This document shows positions 31,543 through 43,102 of a DNA stretch of 64,000 nt, one piece after another. The stretch spans positions 806,001-870,000 of the forward strand of contig NZ_JADOVJ010000001.1 in assembly GCF_015752315.1 (NCBI RefSeq), in the 5' to 3' direction. The notes under the pieces are model-generated. The model was not told the origin of the DNA. It searched no databases and saw only the letters and a program-made list of their open reading frames with translations. How positions within the stretch are numbered: the stretch's first letter is position 1; each line of letters opens with the position of its first letter. The stretch is from Nocardioides luteus. Its GTDB lineage: Bacteria; Actinomycetota; Actinomycetes; Propionibacteriales; Nocardioidaceae. Both the position numbers and the translations under genes were made by a program.

Positions 31543-32319
31543 TCAGGCGTCCCGCCGGCGGAACACCAGATGGCCGGCCAGCAGCGTGACGATCGACCAC
31601 GCGGCGAGGAGACCGAGGCCGCCGTTGCCGTCGTAGGGGAGCCCGTCGTCGAGGCCGAAGAGGGTCGCGATCCCGATCCCGAGATACTCCGTGCCGGCGG
31701 TGCCCGGCAGGTAGTAGGACACCTCGGTCATCAGGTCCATCCCGCTCATCATCAGCACCATCGGCAGGAGGAAGAGCACCAGGAAGGCCACGACGAGCGC
31801 GCCCGCCGTGCTGCGCAGTGCCACCGCCAGCCCGATGGCCAGGGCGACGACCACGCCCAGGTAGACGCTGACCTTCCCCGCCACCGTGGCCACCGCGGAG
31901 ACGTCGAAGACGCCGTAGTCACCCGCCGTCAGGTAGCCGAGGGTCGCGCCCAGGAGCGCGAGGAGTGCGCCGACGACCAGGGCGACCACCTCGACCACGA
32001 CGAGCTTCGCGACCAGCACCCGGCCGCGTCGGGGCTCGCACTGCAGCGTCGTACGCATGCTGCCGGAGGCGTACTCAGAGGTCACGGTCAGCAGGGCCAG
32101 CGCGATCAGCGCGAACTGGGTGAACAGCAGCCCCGCGGTGGCGACGTCCTCGACGTGGAGGAGTTGATCCGCGTAGGACATGTCTGGGTTGGGCTCGGCC
32201 GCGTCGAGGCCCAACGGGACCGCGTAGAGCGCCATCAGCGCGGCGGCCCCGATCAGGCACCACCAGGTCGAGCGGACCGACCAGAGCTTGGTCCATTCGG
32301 ACGAGATCGCAGCAAGCAT
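31543..32319 (-). CDS. ABC transporter permease (ABC-2 type)
   Basis: A 258-residue membrane protein with six predicted helices, including VRSTWWCLIGAAALMAL near the N-terminus and LLAAWSIVTLLAGHLVF at the end. The opening MLAAISSEWTKLWSVRSTWW and the segment LTVTSEYASGSMRTTL are typical of ABC-2 permeases paired with short ATPases for drug or lipid export. ATG 32319 overlaps the ATPase stop by one base (TGATG), so the two are co-translated. Confidence 0.9.
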   Translation of the reverse strand: MLAAISSEWTKLWSVRSTWWCLIGAAALMALYAVPLGLDAAEPNPDMSYADQLLHVEDVATAGLLFTQFALIALALLTVTSEYASGSMRTTLQCEPRRGRVLVAKLVVVEVVALVVGALLALLGATLGYLTAGDYGVFDVSAVATVAGKVSVYLGVVVALAIGLAVALRSTAGALVVAFLVLFLLPMVLMMSGMDLMTEVSYYLPGTAGTEYLGIGIATLFGLDDGLPYDGNGGLGLLAAWSIVTLLAGHLVFRRRDA

Positions 32320-33041
32320 CAGGCCACCTCCCCGGCGTACTCGACGCTTCCCGCGGTCAGCCGGAAGTAGGCCTCTTCCAGCGAGGAGTGCCCGGCGAGG
32401 AACGAGGCCATCGAGGAATCCGCGAGCAACCGCCCACGGCCCAGCACGACCAGGTGATCGGCAGTCTGCTGCATCTCGCTCATCAGGTGGCTGGAGACGA
32501 GGACCGTACGCCCCTCCGCGGCGAGCGACCTCAGCAGCCTCCGGATCCACAGCACGCCGTCGGGATCGAGCCCGTTGACCGGCTCGTCGAAGAGCATCAC
32601 CCGCGGGTCGCCGAGCAGCACGCCCGCGATCCCGAGCCGCTGGCTCATCCCGAGCGAGAGGCTCCCCGCCCGCCGCCGGCCGACGCCTGCCAGGCCGACC
32701 CGCTCGAGCACCTCGTCGACCCGGGCCACCGGGATCGAGTTGCTCCGCGCCATCGCCACCAGATGCGTACGCACCCGGCGGCCGGGGTGCACGGCCTTGG
32801 CGTCCAGCAGCGCACCGACCTCGCGCAGCGGACGCCGCAGCGAGGCGTAGGGGCGGCCGTCGATCGTGGCGGTCCCCGACGTCGGCCGGTCCAGGCCGAG
32901 GATCATCCGCATCGTGGTCGACTTCCCGGCGCCGTTCGGGCCGAGGAAGCCGGTGACCCGGCCGGGCTGTATCTGCAGGGTGAGATCGTCGACCGCGGTG
33001 GTCGCGCCGTATCTCTTGGTCAGGTGGTCCAGAGTGATCAT
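32319..33041 (-). CDS. ABC transporter ATP-binding protein
   Basis: A 240-residue ATPase of the drug/bacitracin exporter type. Walker A: GPNGAGKST; signature LSLGMSQRL; Walker B: VMLFDEPVNGLD; H-loop His in LVSSHLMSEM. The opening MITLDHLTKRYG is standard. ATG 33041 follows TAGGTT on the minus strand by six bases. The upstream region carries the palindrome shared with the nearby two-component operon, so the exporter is probably induced by that system. Confidence 0.94.
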   Translation of the reverse strand: MITLDHLTKRYGATTAVDDLTLQIQPGRVTGFLGPNGAGKSTTMRMILGLDRPTSGTATIDGRPYASLRRPLREVGALLDAKAVHPGRRVRTHLVAMARSNSIPVARVDEVLERVGLAGVGRRRAGSLSLGMSQRLGIAGVLLGDPRVMLFDEPVNGLDPDGVLWIRRLLRSLAAEGRTVLVSSHLMSEMQQTADHLVVLGRGRLLADSSMASFLAGHSSLEEAYFRLTAGSVEYAGEVA

Positions 33042-33047
33042 GCCTCG

Positions 33048-33053
33048 AACCTA
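33048..33053 (-). promoter_or_regulatory. Leaderless -10 box TAGGTT for the ABC exporter genes
   Basis: On the minus strand TAGGTT ends six bases before ATG 33041. The shared operator at 33098-33115 would be centred ~65 bases upstream of the transcript start. Confidence 0.55.
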
Positions 33054-33086
33054 GGGACGTACGCGGCCGGGGACAGTGGACGAAAA

Positions 33087-33126
33087 GCAGCCGTCCCTAC
33101 CGACGAAAGTCAGTAGGGACGGCTGC
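33087..33126 (-). terminator. Rho-independent terminator of LCP gene 2
   Basis: GCAGCCGTCCCTAC and GTAGGGACGGCTGC form a perfect 14-bp stem around a 12-base loop, 15 bases past the LCP stop; on the minus strand TTTT follows. The loop and inner stem also hold the operator-like palindrome of the ABC genes. Confidence 0.75.
33098..33115. promoter_or_regulatory. Operator-like palindrome upstream of the ABC exporter
   Basis: TACCGACGAAAGTCAGTA differs only slightly from the site at 29658-29675 before the histidine kinase gene; both have GAAA at the centre and GTCRGTA as right arm. Confidence 0.55.
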
Positions 33127-33140
33127 GAATGGTCCGAGGC

Positions 33141-34502
33141 TCAGCCGGTGACGCTCTTCGGGAGGCCGGTGGGAGTGCAGATGTCCGCGGGGATGTCGTC
33201 CACGGTGTCCTCCTTGATGTGGCCGAACATCGTCAGCGCGTCCTCCTTGCGCCAGTTGACCGCGAAGTCCTTGATCGGGACGCCGCAGGTCATCGCCGAG
33301 CCGCCGGCGAGCGCCTTGAACGCCCACAGGAACTTCGCGCCGCCGATGACGCTCATGCCTTCGCCGACCTTGAGGCCTTCGGCCCCCTTGCCCATCTCGG
33401 CGAGCTTGAATGGGTTGAGCAGCGTGCCCGGGTTGGTCGCCTTCTTGCCGATCGCCGAGATGACCTCGGTCTGGTTGACGCCGCGGGCCAGGTCGCCGGT
33501 GCTCTCGACGTGACGAGAGCGGGCATAGGCGAGCGCGGTGGCGCCGTTGGCTTCCTGGCAACCCTTCTTGATGTCCAGGCCGGCCAACGGGTCCTTCATG
33601 TCGCTCTTGGGGCAGATCTCGATGCCGCCGACGCCGTCGACCAGGCGGGCCAGGCCGCCCATGCCGATCTCGACATAGCCGTCGATGCGTACGCCGGTGT
33701 TCTGCTCGATCGTCTGCACCAGCAGCTCAGGGCCGCCGTAGGCGAAAGCCGCGTTGATCTTGGTCGTGCCGTGGCCCGGGATCGGGACCAGCGAGTCGCG
33801 AGGGAGGGTCACCACGATCGTCTTGCCGGCGCCGGTGTGCAGCAGCTTGATGGTGTCGGTGCGGCTGCCAGCGGCATCGCCGGTGTGCAGCTTCTTCTTC
33901 TCCTCGGCGGTCAGGCCCTCCCGTGAGTCGCTGGCGACGACGAGGTAGGTCGTGCCGGGCTGGTCCGCCGGCCGCTCGCCCGCGGTGGGCTCGTAAGGGA
34001 CCTTGTCGACCTTGTTCCAGGCGCTGATGCCGATCCAGGCGACGGCGCCGACCAGGATCAGCACCGGGATCATCACGATGGCCACGAACTTGCGGAACGG
34101 GTGGCGCTTCTTGGGCCTCGGCTGACGGCCCCCGCGACCGCCGCCGTAGCCATCGCCGTAGCCATCGCCCGGCCCGCCATAGCCCCCGTTGCCGCCGTAC
34201 TCGCTCGGCTGGCTCCAGCCCTGGTTGTAGCCCTGGTTGTAGCCGCCCTGGCCATAGCCCTGGTTGCCGTAGCCGCCCTGCCCAGGGGTGGGGGCGATCT
34301 CGCCGGGCTGGGGCAGCGGCCGGTCGTAGCCGCCACGAGGCGGCGCCGGGGGCGGCGAGCCGGCCTGAGGCCGACGGACGGTGGGCATGACGTTGGTCGG
34401 CTCCGGACCAGAGTTCTGAGCAGGCTGGCCACCGCCGTACGCCCAGCCGTACTGCTGCGACCGGGGATCGTTCGGGTTGCCAGGGTTGCGGGGGTTTGGC
34501 AT
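33141..34502 (-). CDS. LCP family protein 2 with low-complexity cytoplasmic N-terminus
   Basis: A 453-residue LCP protein. The first ~125 residues are Pro-, Gly-, Tyr-, Asn- and Gln-rich (QGYGQGGYNQGYNQGW and similar), ending in the basic cluster RPKKRHPFRK before one membrane helix (~133-155). The LCP domain has YLVVASDSR, SRTDTIKLLHTG, LPRDSLVPIPG, KINAAFAYGGP and LAYARSRHVES. It probably attaches glycopolymer to peptidoglycan. Start ATG 34502 lies seven bases after TACGTT on the minus strand. It is divergent from LCP gene 3. Confidence 0.93.
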   Translation of the reverse strand: MPNPRNPGNPNDPRSQQYGWAYGGGQPAQNSGPEPTNVMPTVRRPQAGSPPPAPPRGGYDRPLPQPGEIAPTPGQGGYGNQGYGQGGYNQGYNQGWSQPSEYGGNGGYGGPGDGYGDGYGGGRGGRQPRPKKRHPFRKFVAIVMIPVLILVGAVAWIGISAWNKVDKVPYEPTAGERPADQPGTTYLVVASDSREGLTAEEKKKLHTGDAAGSRTDTIKLLHTGAGKTIVVTLPRDSLVPIPGHGTTKINAAFAYGGPELLVQTIEQNTGVRIDGYVEIGMGGLARLVDGVGGIEICPKSDMKDPLAGLDIKKGCQEANGATALAYARSRHVESTGDLARGVNQTEVISAIGKKATNPGTLLNPFKLAEMGKGAEGLKVGEGMSVIGGAKFLWAFKALAGGSAMTCGVPIKDFAVNWRKEDALTMFGHIKEDTVDDIPADICTPTGLPKSVTG

Positions 34503-34509
34503 GGGCTCA

Positions 34510-34515
34510 AACGTA
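34510..34515 (-). promoter_or_regulatory. Leaderless -10 box TACGTT for LCP gene 2
   Basis: On the minus strand TACGTT ends seven bases before ATG 34502, with no ribosome binding site between. Confidence 0.5.
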
Positions 34516-34615
34516 CCGTGCCCGACGACTAGAGTTGGTCGGCGCGTCGCGTCACTCTGTTACCTGTGTGACTAGTGATACTGGCGGTGCAAACTCATCA
34601 CCCGAGGGACCCGAG

Positions 34616-36130
34616 ATGGCTGACCAGAACTACCGGCCGCAGCGTACGGCCGCCGAGCGCGCCTCCCGCGTGCGGTTCCGCCGCGCGATGGCGCTGCTGC
34701 TGATCACGCTGCTCCTGCCGGGGTCGGCCCAGCTCGTCGCCGGCAACCGCCGGGTCGGCCGGATCGCGATCTGGACCGTCATCGGTCTCGCGATCACCGC
34801 CGGGCTGGTCTTCGGGATCTCCCTGCTCTGGCACGGCCTGATCTTCCGTCTGGGCACCACGCCCTGGCTGCTCGGGCTCTTCCGGATCGCGCTCATCGCC
34901 GGTGCGATCTCCTGGGCGGCGCTCTTCATCGACGCCTGGCGGCTGGGCCGCCCGCTCGAGCTCGACCTCAAGCAGCGCCGGATCGTGGTCGCGATCAACG
35001 GCGCGCTGGCCTTCTCCGTGGCCGCGACCCTGATCTTCGGCGCCCACCTGGTCGGGGTCCACAAGGGCATGGTCGAGGCGATCTTCGCCGGCGCGGAGGC
35101 CGCCGAGGCCCACAACGGCCGTTTCAACGTGCTGCTCGCCGGAGCCGACTCCGACGGCGGGAAGACCCGCTGGGGCCTGCGGCCCGACTCGCTGACGGTC
35201 GCCTCGATCGACGCGGTCACCGGACGTACCGTCCTCATCGGCCTGCCCCGCAACATGCAGAACTTCACCTTCGACGACGGCTCCCCGATGGACAAGGAGT
35301 TCCCACGCGGCTTCGACTGCGACGGCTGCTACCTCAACGGCGTGAGCACCTGGGCAGGGGAGCACAAGGAGCTCTACAAGGGTGAGAAGGACCCCGGCAT
35401 GGCCGCCACCGTCGACGCCGTCGAAGGCATCACCGACCTGCAGATCAGCTACTACGCGATCGTCGACCTCAACGGCTTCCAGGAGATCGTCGACGCCATC
35501 GGGGGCGTCACCCTGAAGGTGCGCCAGCCGATCCCGGTCGGCATCCCCTCCGACAGCTTCTACACCCACATCCAGCCCGGCACGAGGAAGCTCGACGGCT
35601 GGGAGACCCTCTGGTACGCCCGGGCCCGCCACGACTCCGACGACTACTCCCGGATGGCCCGCCAGAAGTGCGTCCTGAACGCGATCCTGCAACAGACCAG
35701 CCCGGCCGACGTCGTACGCCACTACCAGGACGTCGCGAAGGCGACCGGCTCCACGATCACCACCTCGGTCCCGCCGAGCGAGATCGAGCGGTTCTCGGCG
35801 CTGGCGCTCAAGGCGAAGTCGCAGAAGATCTCGACGCTCTCGCTGGTGCCGCCGCTGGTCAACACCGCCGACCCGGACATGTCCGACATCCACGCCGAGG
35901 TGCGCAAGGCGGTGAAGAAGGCGACCCCGAAGATGGAGGAGGCCCTCAAACAGCAGAGCGCCTCGCCCAGCACCGGCGACGACGGCGAGACCAAGGCGCC
36001 CGCCCCCAAGAACAAGACGAAGGCCTCCGGCGACTCCGACAAGGGCGGCCCCGTGGCCGGCGGTTCGCTGGGTTCGCGCAACAAGGGCTACCAGGCCAAC
36101 GAGACCGACGACCTCGCCTCGGCGTGCTGA
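34616..36130 (+). CDS. LCP family protein 3 with four-helix membrane domain
   Basis: A 504-residue protein. Unlike the usual single-anchor LCP, it starts with four membrane helices (~residues 20-42, 46-70, 82-105, 124-147). The LCP domain follows with NVLLAGADSD, LRPDSLTVASID, GLPRNMQNF, YYAIVDLNGFQEIVDAIGGV and WYARARHDSDDYSRMARQK. The tail (~430-504) is a Lys/Pro/Ser/Gly-rich linker ending in Cys. ATG 34616 has GAGGG upstream (CGAGGGACCCGAG). It opens the galactan gene block, which suggests that galactan or a linked polymer is its substrate. Confidence 0.92.
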   Translation: MADQNYRPQRTAAERASRVRFRRAMALLLITLLLPGSAQLVAGNRRVGRIAIWTVIGLAITAGLVFGISLLWHGLIFRLGTTPWLLGLFRIALIAGAISWAALFIDAWRLGRPLELDLKQRRIVVAINGALAFSVAATLIFGAHLVGVHKGMVEAIFAGAEAAEAHNGRFNVLLAGADSDGGKTRWGLRPDSLTVASIDAVTGRTVLIGLPRNMQNFTFDDGSPMDKEFPRGFDCDGCYLNGVSTWAGEHKELYKGEKDPGMAATVDAVEGITDLQISYYAIVDLNGFQEIVDAIGGVTLKVRQPIPVGIPSDSFYTHIQPGTRKLDGWETLWYARARHDSDDYSRMARQKCVLNAILQQTSPADVVRHYQDVAKATGSTITTSVPPSEIERFSALALKAKSQKISTLSLVPPLVNTADPDMSDIHAEVRKAVKKATPKMEEALKQQSASPSTGDDGETKAPAPKNKTKASGDSDKGGPVAGGSLGSRNKGYQANETDDLASAC

Positions 36131-36210
36131 GCGTGCCACGCGTGTTGAACAACGCGTTAACGGGGCGTCACGGCGACTCGCTGATTCCCGGGATACCCCG
36201 CGGTCGCGGC

Positions 36211-36216
36211 TAGTCT
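36211..36216 (+). promoter_or_regulatory. Leaderless -10 box TAGTCT for the galactan operon
   Basis: TAGTCT ends six bases before GTG 36223. Confidence 0.55.
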
Positions 36217-36222
36217 GGATCC

Positions 36223-37158
36223 GTGCCAGGGAGCAATCGCGTCGCCGCCGTCGTGGTGACCTTCAACCGTCTCGAGCTGCTGCAGCGACTGCTGGAGCGG
36301 CTCGACGTGGTCGACGGGATCGACGAGGTGATCGTCATCGACAACGCCTCCACCGACGGTACGTCGCAGTGGCTCGCCGAGCTCGACGGTGCCGAGGAGC
36401 CCGGCCAGCGCCAGGTCCCGGTGGTCGCGCGCACGCTGCAGCGCAACAGCGGCGGCGCCGGCGGCTTCCACGACGGCCTGGAGCTGGCGGTCGAGCGCGG
36501 CGCCGACCTGGTCTGGCTGATGGACGACGACGGCCTGCCCGACCCCGACTGCCTGGCCCTCCTCCTCAAGCAGACCGACCTCGACTTCTGGGGGCCGCTC
36601 GTCGTCGACGAGGGCGACCCCGGACGCCTGGTCTTCCCGATCCGGCTCCCCGGCCGCTCCAAGGTCGTGCACCAGCTCGCCGACGTCGAGGCCGCGGCCA
36701 CCGACGGACTGATCAAGGACATCGTGATCCCGTTCAACGGGGTCCTGGTCACCCGCGACCTGGTGGAGCGGATCGGCTACCCCCGGGCGGAGTACTTCAT
36801 CTGGGGCGACGACCACGAGTACCGCCTCCGGGCCGAGCAGGCGGGGGCCCGGATCGCGACCGTCGTCGGGGCTCAGGTGCGCCACCCGGCCGTCGGTGAT
36901 CTCGGCACCCCGATGGCGTGGGGGAGGGCGACGTACAACCACACGCCCAGCGATCTGAAGCACTACTGCATGGCACGCAACAACCTGCTCAACCTGCGCG
37001 ACTACCGAGGGTGGCCCTTCGCTTTGGCTTTCGTGGCCAAGACTCTATGGTTCTACCTGCTCACCAAGCCGCAGCCGAAGCGGATCCGGCTCTCTGCGCA
37101 GGCGTGGTGGGCGGCTATCCGGGGGGACTTCAGTGGACACGAGAGGTTCCTTCGTTGA
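36223..37158 (+). CDS. glfT1: GT2 glycosyltransferase, GlfT1-like galactofuranosyltransferase
   Basis: A 311-residue GT-A enzyme: AAVVVTFNRLELLQRLL, VIDNASTDGT, NSGGAGGFHDGLELA, the DxD-type LMDDDG, and FNGVLVTRDLVERIGYP. The pattern of RLVFPIRLPGRSK and the internal GGAGGF phrase resembles mycobacterial GlfT1 (Rv3782), which adds the first galactofuranose residues to the lipid-linked primer. It precedes a second GT2, glf, glfT2, wzm and wzt, supporting the galactan role. GTG start fixed by the TAGTCT box. It overlaps the next gene by four bases. Confidence 0.82.
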   Translation: MPGSNRVAAVVVTFNRLELLQRLLERLDVVDGIDEVIVIDNASTDGTSQWLAELDGAEEPGQRQVPVVARTLQRNSGGAGGFHDGLELAVERGADLVWLMDDDGLPDPDCLALLLKQTDLDFWGPLVVDEGDPGRLVFPIRLPGRSKVVHQLADVEAAATDGLIKDIVIPFNGVLVTRDLVERIGYPRAEYFIWGDDHEYRLRAEQAGARIATVVGAQVRHPAVGDLGTPMAWGRATYNHTPSDLKHYCMARNNLLNLRDYRGWPFALAFVAKTLWFYLLTKPQPKRIRLSAQAWWAAIRGDFSGHERFLR

Positions 37159-38060
37159 GCACCACCCGTGAGACGGTCGCGATCGTCGTCGTCACCTACA
37201 ACCGCGCCGACATGCTGCGTGGGCTGCTCGACGGGCTCACCAAGCTCGATCAGCCCGCCGACGCCGTGATCGTCGTCAACAACGCTTCCACGGACCACAC
37301 CGCGCAGGTCCTCGCCGAGGCGGTCACGCCCAACCTCCAGGTCATCGACAGCCCGGAGAACCTCGGTGGCGCCGGTGGGTTCCACCTCGGCACCAAGGCC
37401 GCGGTCGAGCAGGGCTGGGACCGGCTCTACCTGATCGACGACGACGTCGTCCCGGCCCACGACTGTCTCGAGGTGCTGCTCGCCCAGGACGAGGACTGCC
37501 TCTTCTCGGTGCGCGAGGACCGCAACGGCAACCTGATCGAGCTGGCCGCGCTGAAGTTCGACCTGCGCAACCCGCTCGCGATCAAGCCCAAGACCGCCGC
37601 GGTGATGGACACCTACCCGACCCGTGACGCCATGCCCGAGCGTGTCCCGGTGGAGAACGTCGCCTTCGAGGGCTTCATGATCCGCCGCACCGTCCTGGAG
37701 GAGATCGGCCTCCCGGACCCGACCTACTTCATCTTCTACGACGACGTGGACCTCGCGATCCGCGCCCGCCGCGCCGGCCGCACCATCTGGGCCGTACGCG
37801 ACGCGGTGCTCGTGCGTCAGCTCGACTTCAGCCAGCAGCACGACCTGGCCGGCTGGAAGGGCTTCTACATGTACCGCAACCTCTTCGTCGTCCACCTCCG
37901 CTACGGCGAGAACGTCCTCGTACGTCTCAAGCCCTGGCTCATCACCGCGGCTGTGGTCCTCCTCAGCCCGCTGCGAGGCGGCAAGCACGAAGCCGTCAAC
38001 GTGATCAAGGCCCTGCGCGCCGCGCGGGGTATGCGAACCGTCCCGACCACCTCCTCCTGA
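37155..38060 (+). CDS. GT2 glycosyltransferase of the galactan operon
   Basis: A 301-residue GT-A enzyme starting at TTG 37155, overlapping the previous stop (TTGA), with GAGAGG nine bases upstream. Motifs: IVVVTYNRADMLRGLL, VNNASTDHTAQ, ENLGGAGGFHLG, the DxD LIDDDV, and IRRTVLEEIGLPDPTYFIFY. It is a paralogue of its upstream neighbour. It may be a second priming galactofuranosyltransferase or a rhamnosyltransferase completing the linker; sequence alone does not decide. Confidence 0.85.
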   Translation: MSTTRETVAIVVVTYNRADMLRGLLDGLTKLDQPADAVIVVNNASTDHTAQVLAEAVTPNLQVIDSPENLGGAGGFHLGTKAAVEQGWDRLYLIDDDVVPAHDCLEVLLAQDEDCLFSVREDRNGNLIELAALKFDLRNPLAIKPKTAAVMDTYPTRDAMPERVPVENVAFEGFMIRRTVLEEIGLPDPTYFIFYDDVDLAIRARRAGRTIWAVRDAVLVRQLDFSQQHDLAGWKGFYMYRNLFVVHLRYGENVLVRLKPWLITAAVVLLSPLRGGKHEAVNVIKALRAARGMRTVPTTSS

Positions 38061-38083
38061 CCGACCCCTTACCCACAGAGACC

Positions 38084-38089
38084 TAGACT
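38084..38089 (+). promoter_or_regulatory. Leaderless -10 box TAGACT for glf
   Basis: TAGACT ends eight bases before GTG 38098, in the same arrangement as the glmU box. Confidence 0.55.
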
Positions 38090-38091
38090 GA

Positions 38092-41286
<3,195 letters not shown>

Positions 41287-41303
<17 letters not shown>

Positions 41304-42186
41304 TGAACGTCCCGTACGCATCGTCGACGCGCCGCTGGCACCGCCGGCGGAGAACCTCGGGCTGCTCTCGGTCTTCAAGCGCCGCTACCTGCTCAAGCTG
41401 CTCGTGCAGCGGGAGATCAGCGGTCGCTACTCCAACTCGATCCTGGGCGTGTTCTGGTCCTACATCAACCCGCTGACGCAGTTCTGCGTCTACTGGCTGT
41501 TCATGGGCAAGATCATGGGCGCGGACAAGGGGATGGACAACTACCCGGTCCACCTGTTCGCCGGGCTCGTCATCGTCCACTTCTTCACCGAGACCTTCGG
41601 TGCGGGGACCCGGTCCCTGCTCGGCAACAAGGGTCTGCTGAAGAAGATGGCGATGCCGAAGGAGATGTTCCCGGTCGCCTCGATGCTGGTCTCGCTCTAC
41701 CACCTCGTGCCGGCGTCGATCATCCTGGTGATCGTCTGCCTGCTCGGTGGGTGGACGCCGACCTGGACGATGATCCCGGCGTTCCTGCTGGCGCTCGGGA
41801 TCGTGATGGCGCTGGGCACGGCGCTGGCGCTGGTCTTCAGCCTGGCCAACGTCTTCTTCCGTGACTTCGGCAGCGCGGTCAACATCCTGACCAACTACAT
41901 CCGCTTCGGCGTACCGATGATGTATCCGTTCTCGATGATCGAGGCCTTCCTCGGGGACAGGTCCTGGATCTACCTGCTCAACCCGATCGCGGATGCGGTG
42001 CTGCTCTTCCAGCAGGCCTTCTGGGTCGGGGCGACCCCGAATCCCGAGGCGACCGCTGTCAAGCACCTGCCCGAGAACCTATGGCTGTTCGGGCTTGGGG
42101 CGTTCGGCGCCTCGCTGGTCCTGCTGGTGATCGCCCAGGTGATCTTCAGCAAGTACGAGAACAAGATTCCGGAGCGTCTGACATGA
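41287..42186 (+). CDS. wzm: Wzm-type ABC permease for galactan export
   Basis: A 299-residue permease with six predicted helices and the O-antigen exporter pattern: LKLLVQREISGRYSNSILG, FWSYINPLTQFCVYWLF, LLKKMAMPKEMFPVASML and FGVPMMYPFSMIEAFLGDR. It corresponds to Rv3783 of mycobacteria. It overlaps glfT2 by 17 bases and the ATPase gene by four, so assembly and export genes are translated as one chain. Confidence 0.94.
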
Positions 42187-42980
42187 GCGCCGACTCGATC
42201 GTGGTGGACGGGGTGACGAAGAACTTCACGCTCCGCTACCACCGCAGCATCAAGGACATCACCGTCGCGAAGATGAAGGGACGGGCCGTCTCCAACACCT
42301 TCAAGGCGCTGGACGACGTCACCTTCACGATCAAGCAGGGCGAGTCGGTCGGTCTCATGGGGCTCAACGGCTCCGGCAAGTCGACGCTGCTCAAGCTGAT
42401 CAGCGGTGTCATGCGCCCCGACGAGGGTGTCGTGAAGACGCGTGGCCAGATCGCCGGCCTGATCGCGACCGGTGCGGGCTTCCACCCGCAGCTGTCCGGT
42501 CGGGAGAACATCTTCCTCAACGCGGCGATCTACGGGCTCTCCGCCGAGGAGACCGCCGAGATCTACGACGACGTGGTGAGGTTCGCCGAGCTCGGCGACC
42601 ACCTCAACTCGCCGGTCGGCAACTACTCCTCGGGGCAGTACTCCCGGCTGGGGTTCTCCGTCGCCGTCCACATCGACTCCGACATCTTCCTCGCCGACGA
42701 GGTTCTCGCCGTCGGTGACAAGCCCTTCAAGAAGAAGTGCATGGAGAAGATGGAGGAGATCCGCGACAGCGGCCGCACCGTGGTCTACGTCAGCCACGCC
42801 GCCGGCTCGGTCAAGCGGATGTGCGACCGGGTCATCTGCCTGGAGAAGGGCCGCCTGGTCTTCGACGGCGACGTCGACGAGGGCATCGAATACCTCCACT
42901 ACGGTGAGGACGACGCCAAAGGGTCGGCCAAGCTGAAGCAGCTCGAGGCCGCCGACAGCGCTCTCGGCGCGGAGGTCTGA
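42183..42980 (+). CDS. wzt: Wzt-type ABC ATPase for galactan export
   Basis: A 265-residue ATPase of the polysaccharide export family: Walker A GLNGSGKST, Q-loop region IATGAGFHPQLSGRENIFLN, signature YSSGQYSRL, Walker B DIFLADEVLAVGD and switch His in VVYVSHAAGS. It has no C-terminal carbohydrate-binding domain, as in mycobacterial Rv3781. ATG 42183 overlaps the permease stop (ATGA). A stem-loop follows after 16 bases. Confidence 0.95.
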   Translation: MSADSIVVDGVTKNFTLRYHRSIKDITVAKMKGRAVSNTFKALDDVTFTIKQGESVGLMGLNGSGKSTLLKLISGVMRPDEGVVKTRGQIAGLIATGAGFHPQLSGRENIFLNAAIYGLSAEETAEIYDDVVRFAELGDHLNSPVGNYSSGQYSRLGFSVAVHIDSDIFLADEVLAVGDKPFKKKCMEKMEEIRDSGRTVVYVSHAAGSVKRMCDRVICLEKGRLVFDGDVDEGIEYLHYGEDDAKGSAKLKQLEAADSALGAEV

Positions 42981-42996
42981 GCGCAACTCGGTCCGT

Positions 42997-43038
42997 GAGC
43001 CCGCGAGGAATTACAGATATGTAGTTCCCCGCGGGCTC
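42997..43038 (+). terminator. Hairpin at the end of the galactan operon
   Basis: GAGCCCGCG and CGCGGGCTC pair around an AT-rich loop of ~24 bases; the inner GGAA and TTCC can extend the stem. It is followed by TTCCG, not a strong T run. Confidence 0.6.
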
Positions 43039-43102
43039 TTCCGTCCCCTGTTGCTGATGTGAAAGATGTTCCCTGGTGTTACGGAACCAGGGGGATCCAC
43101 GC

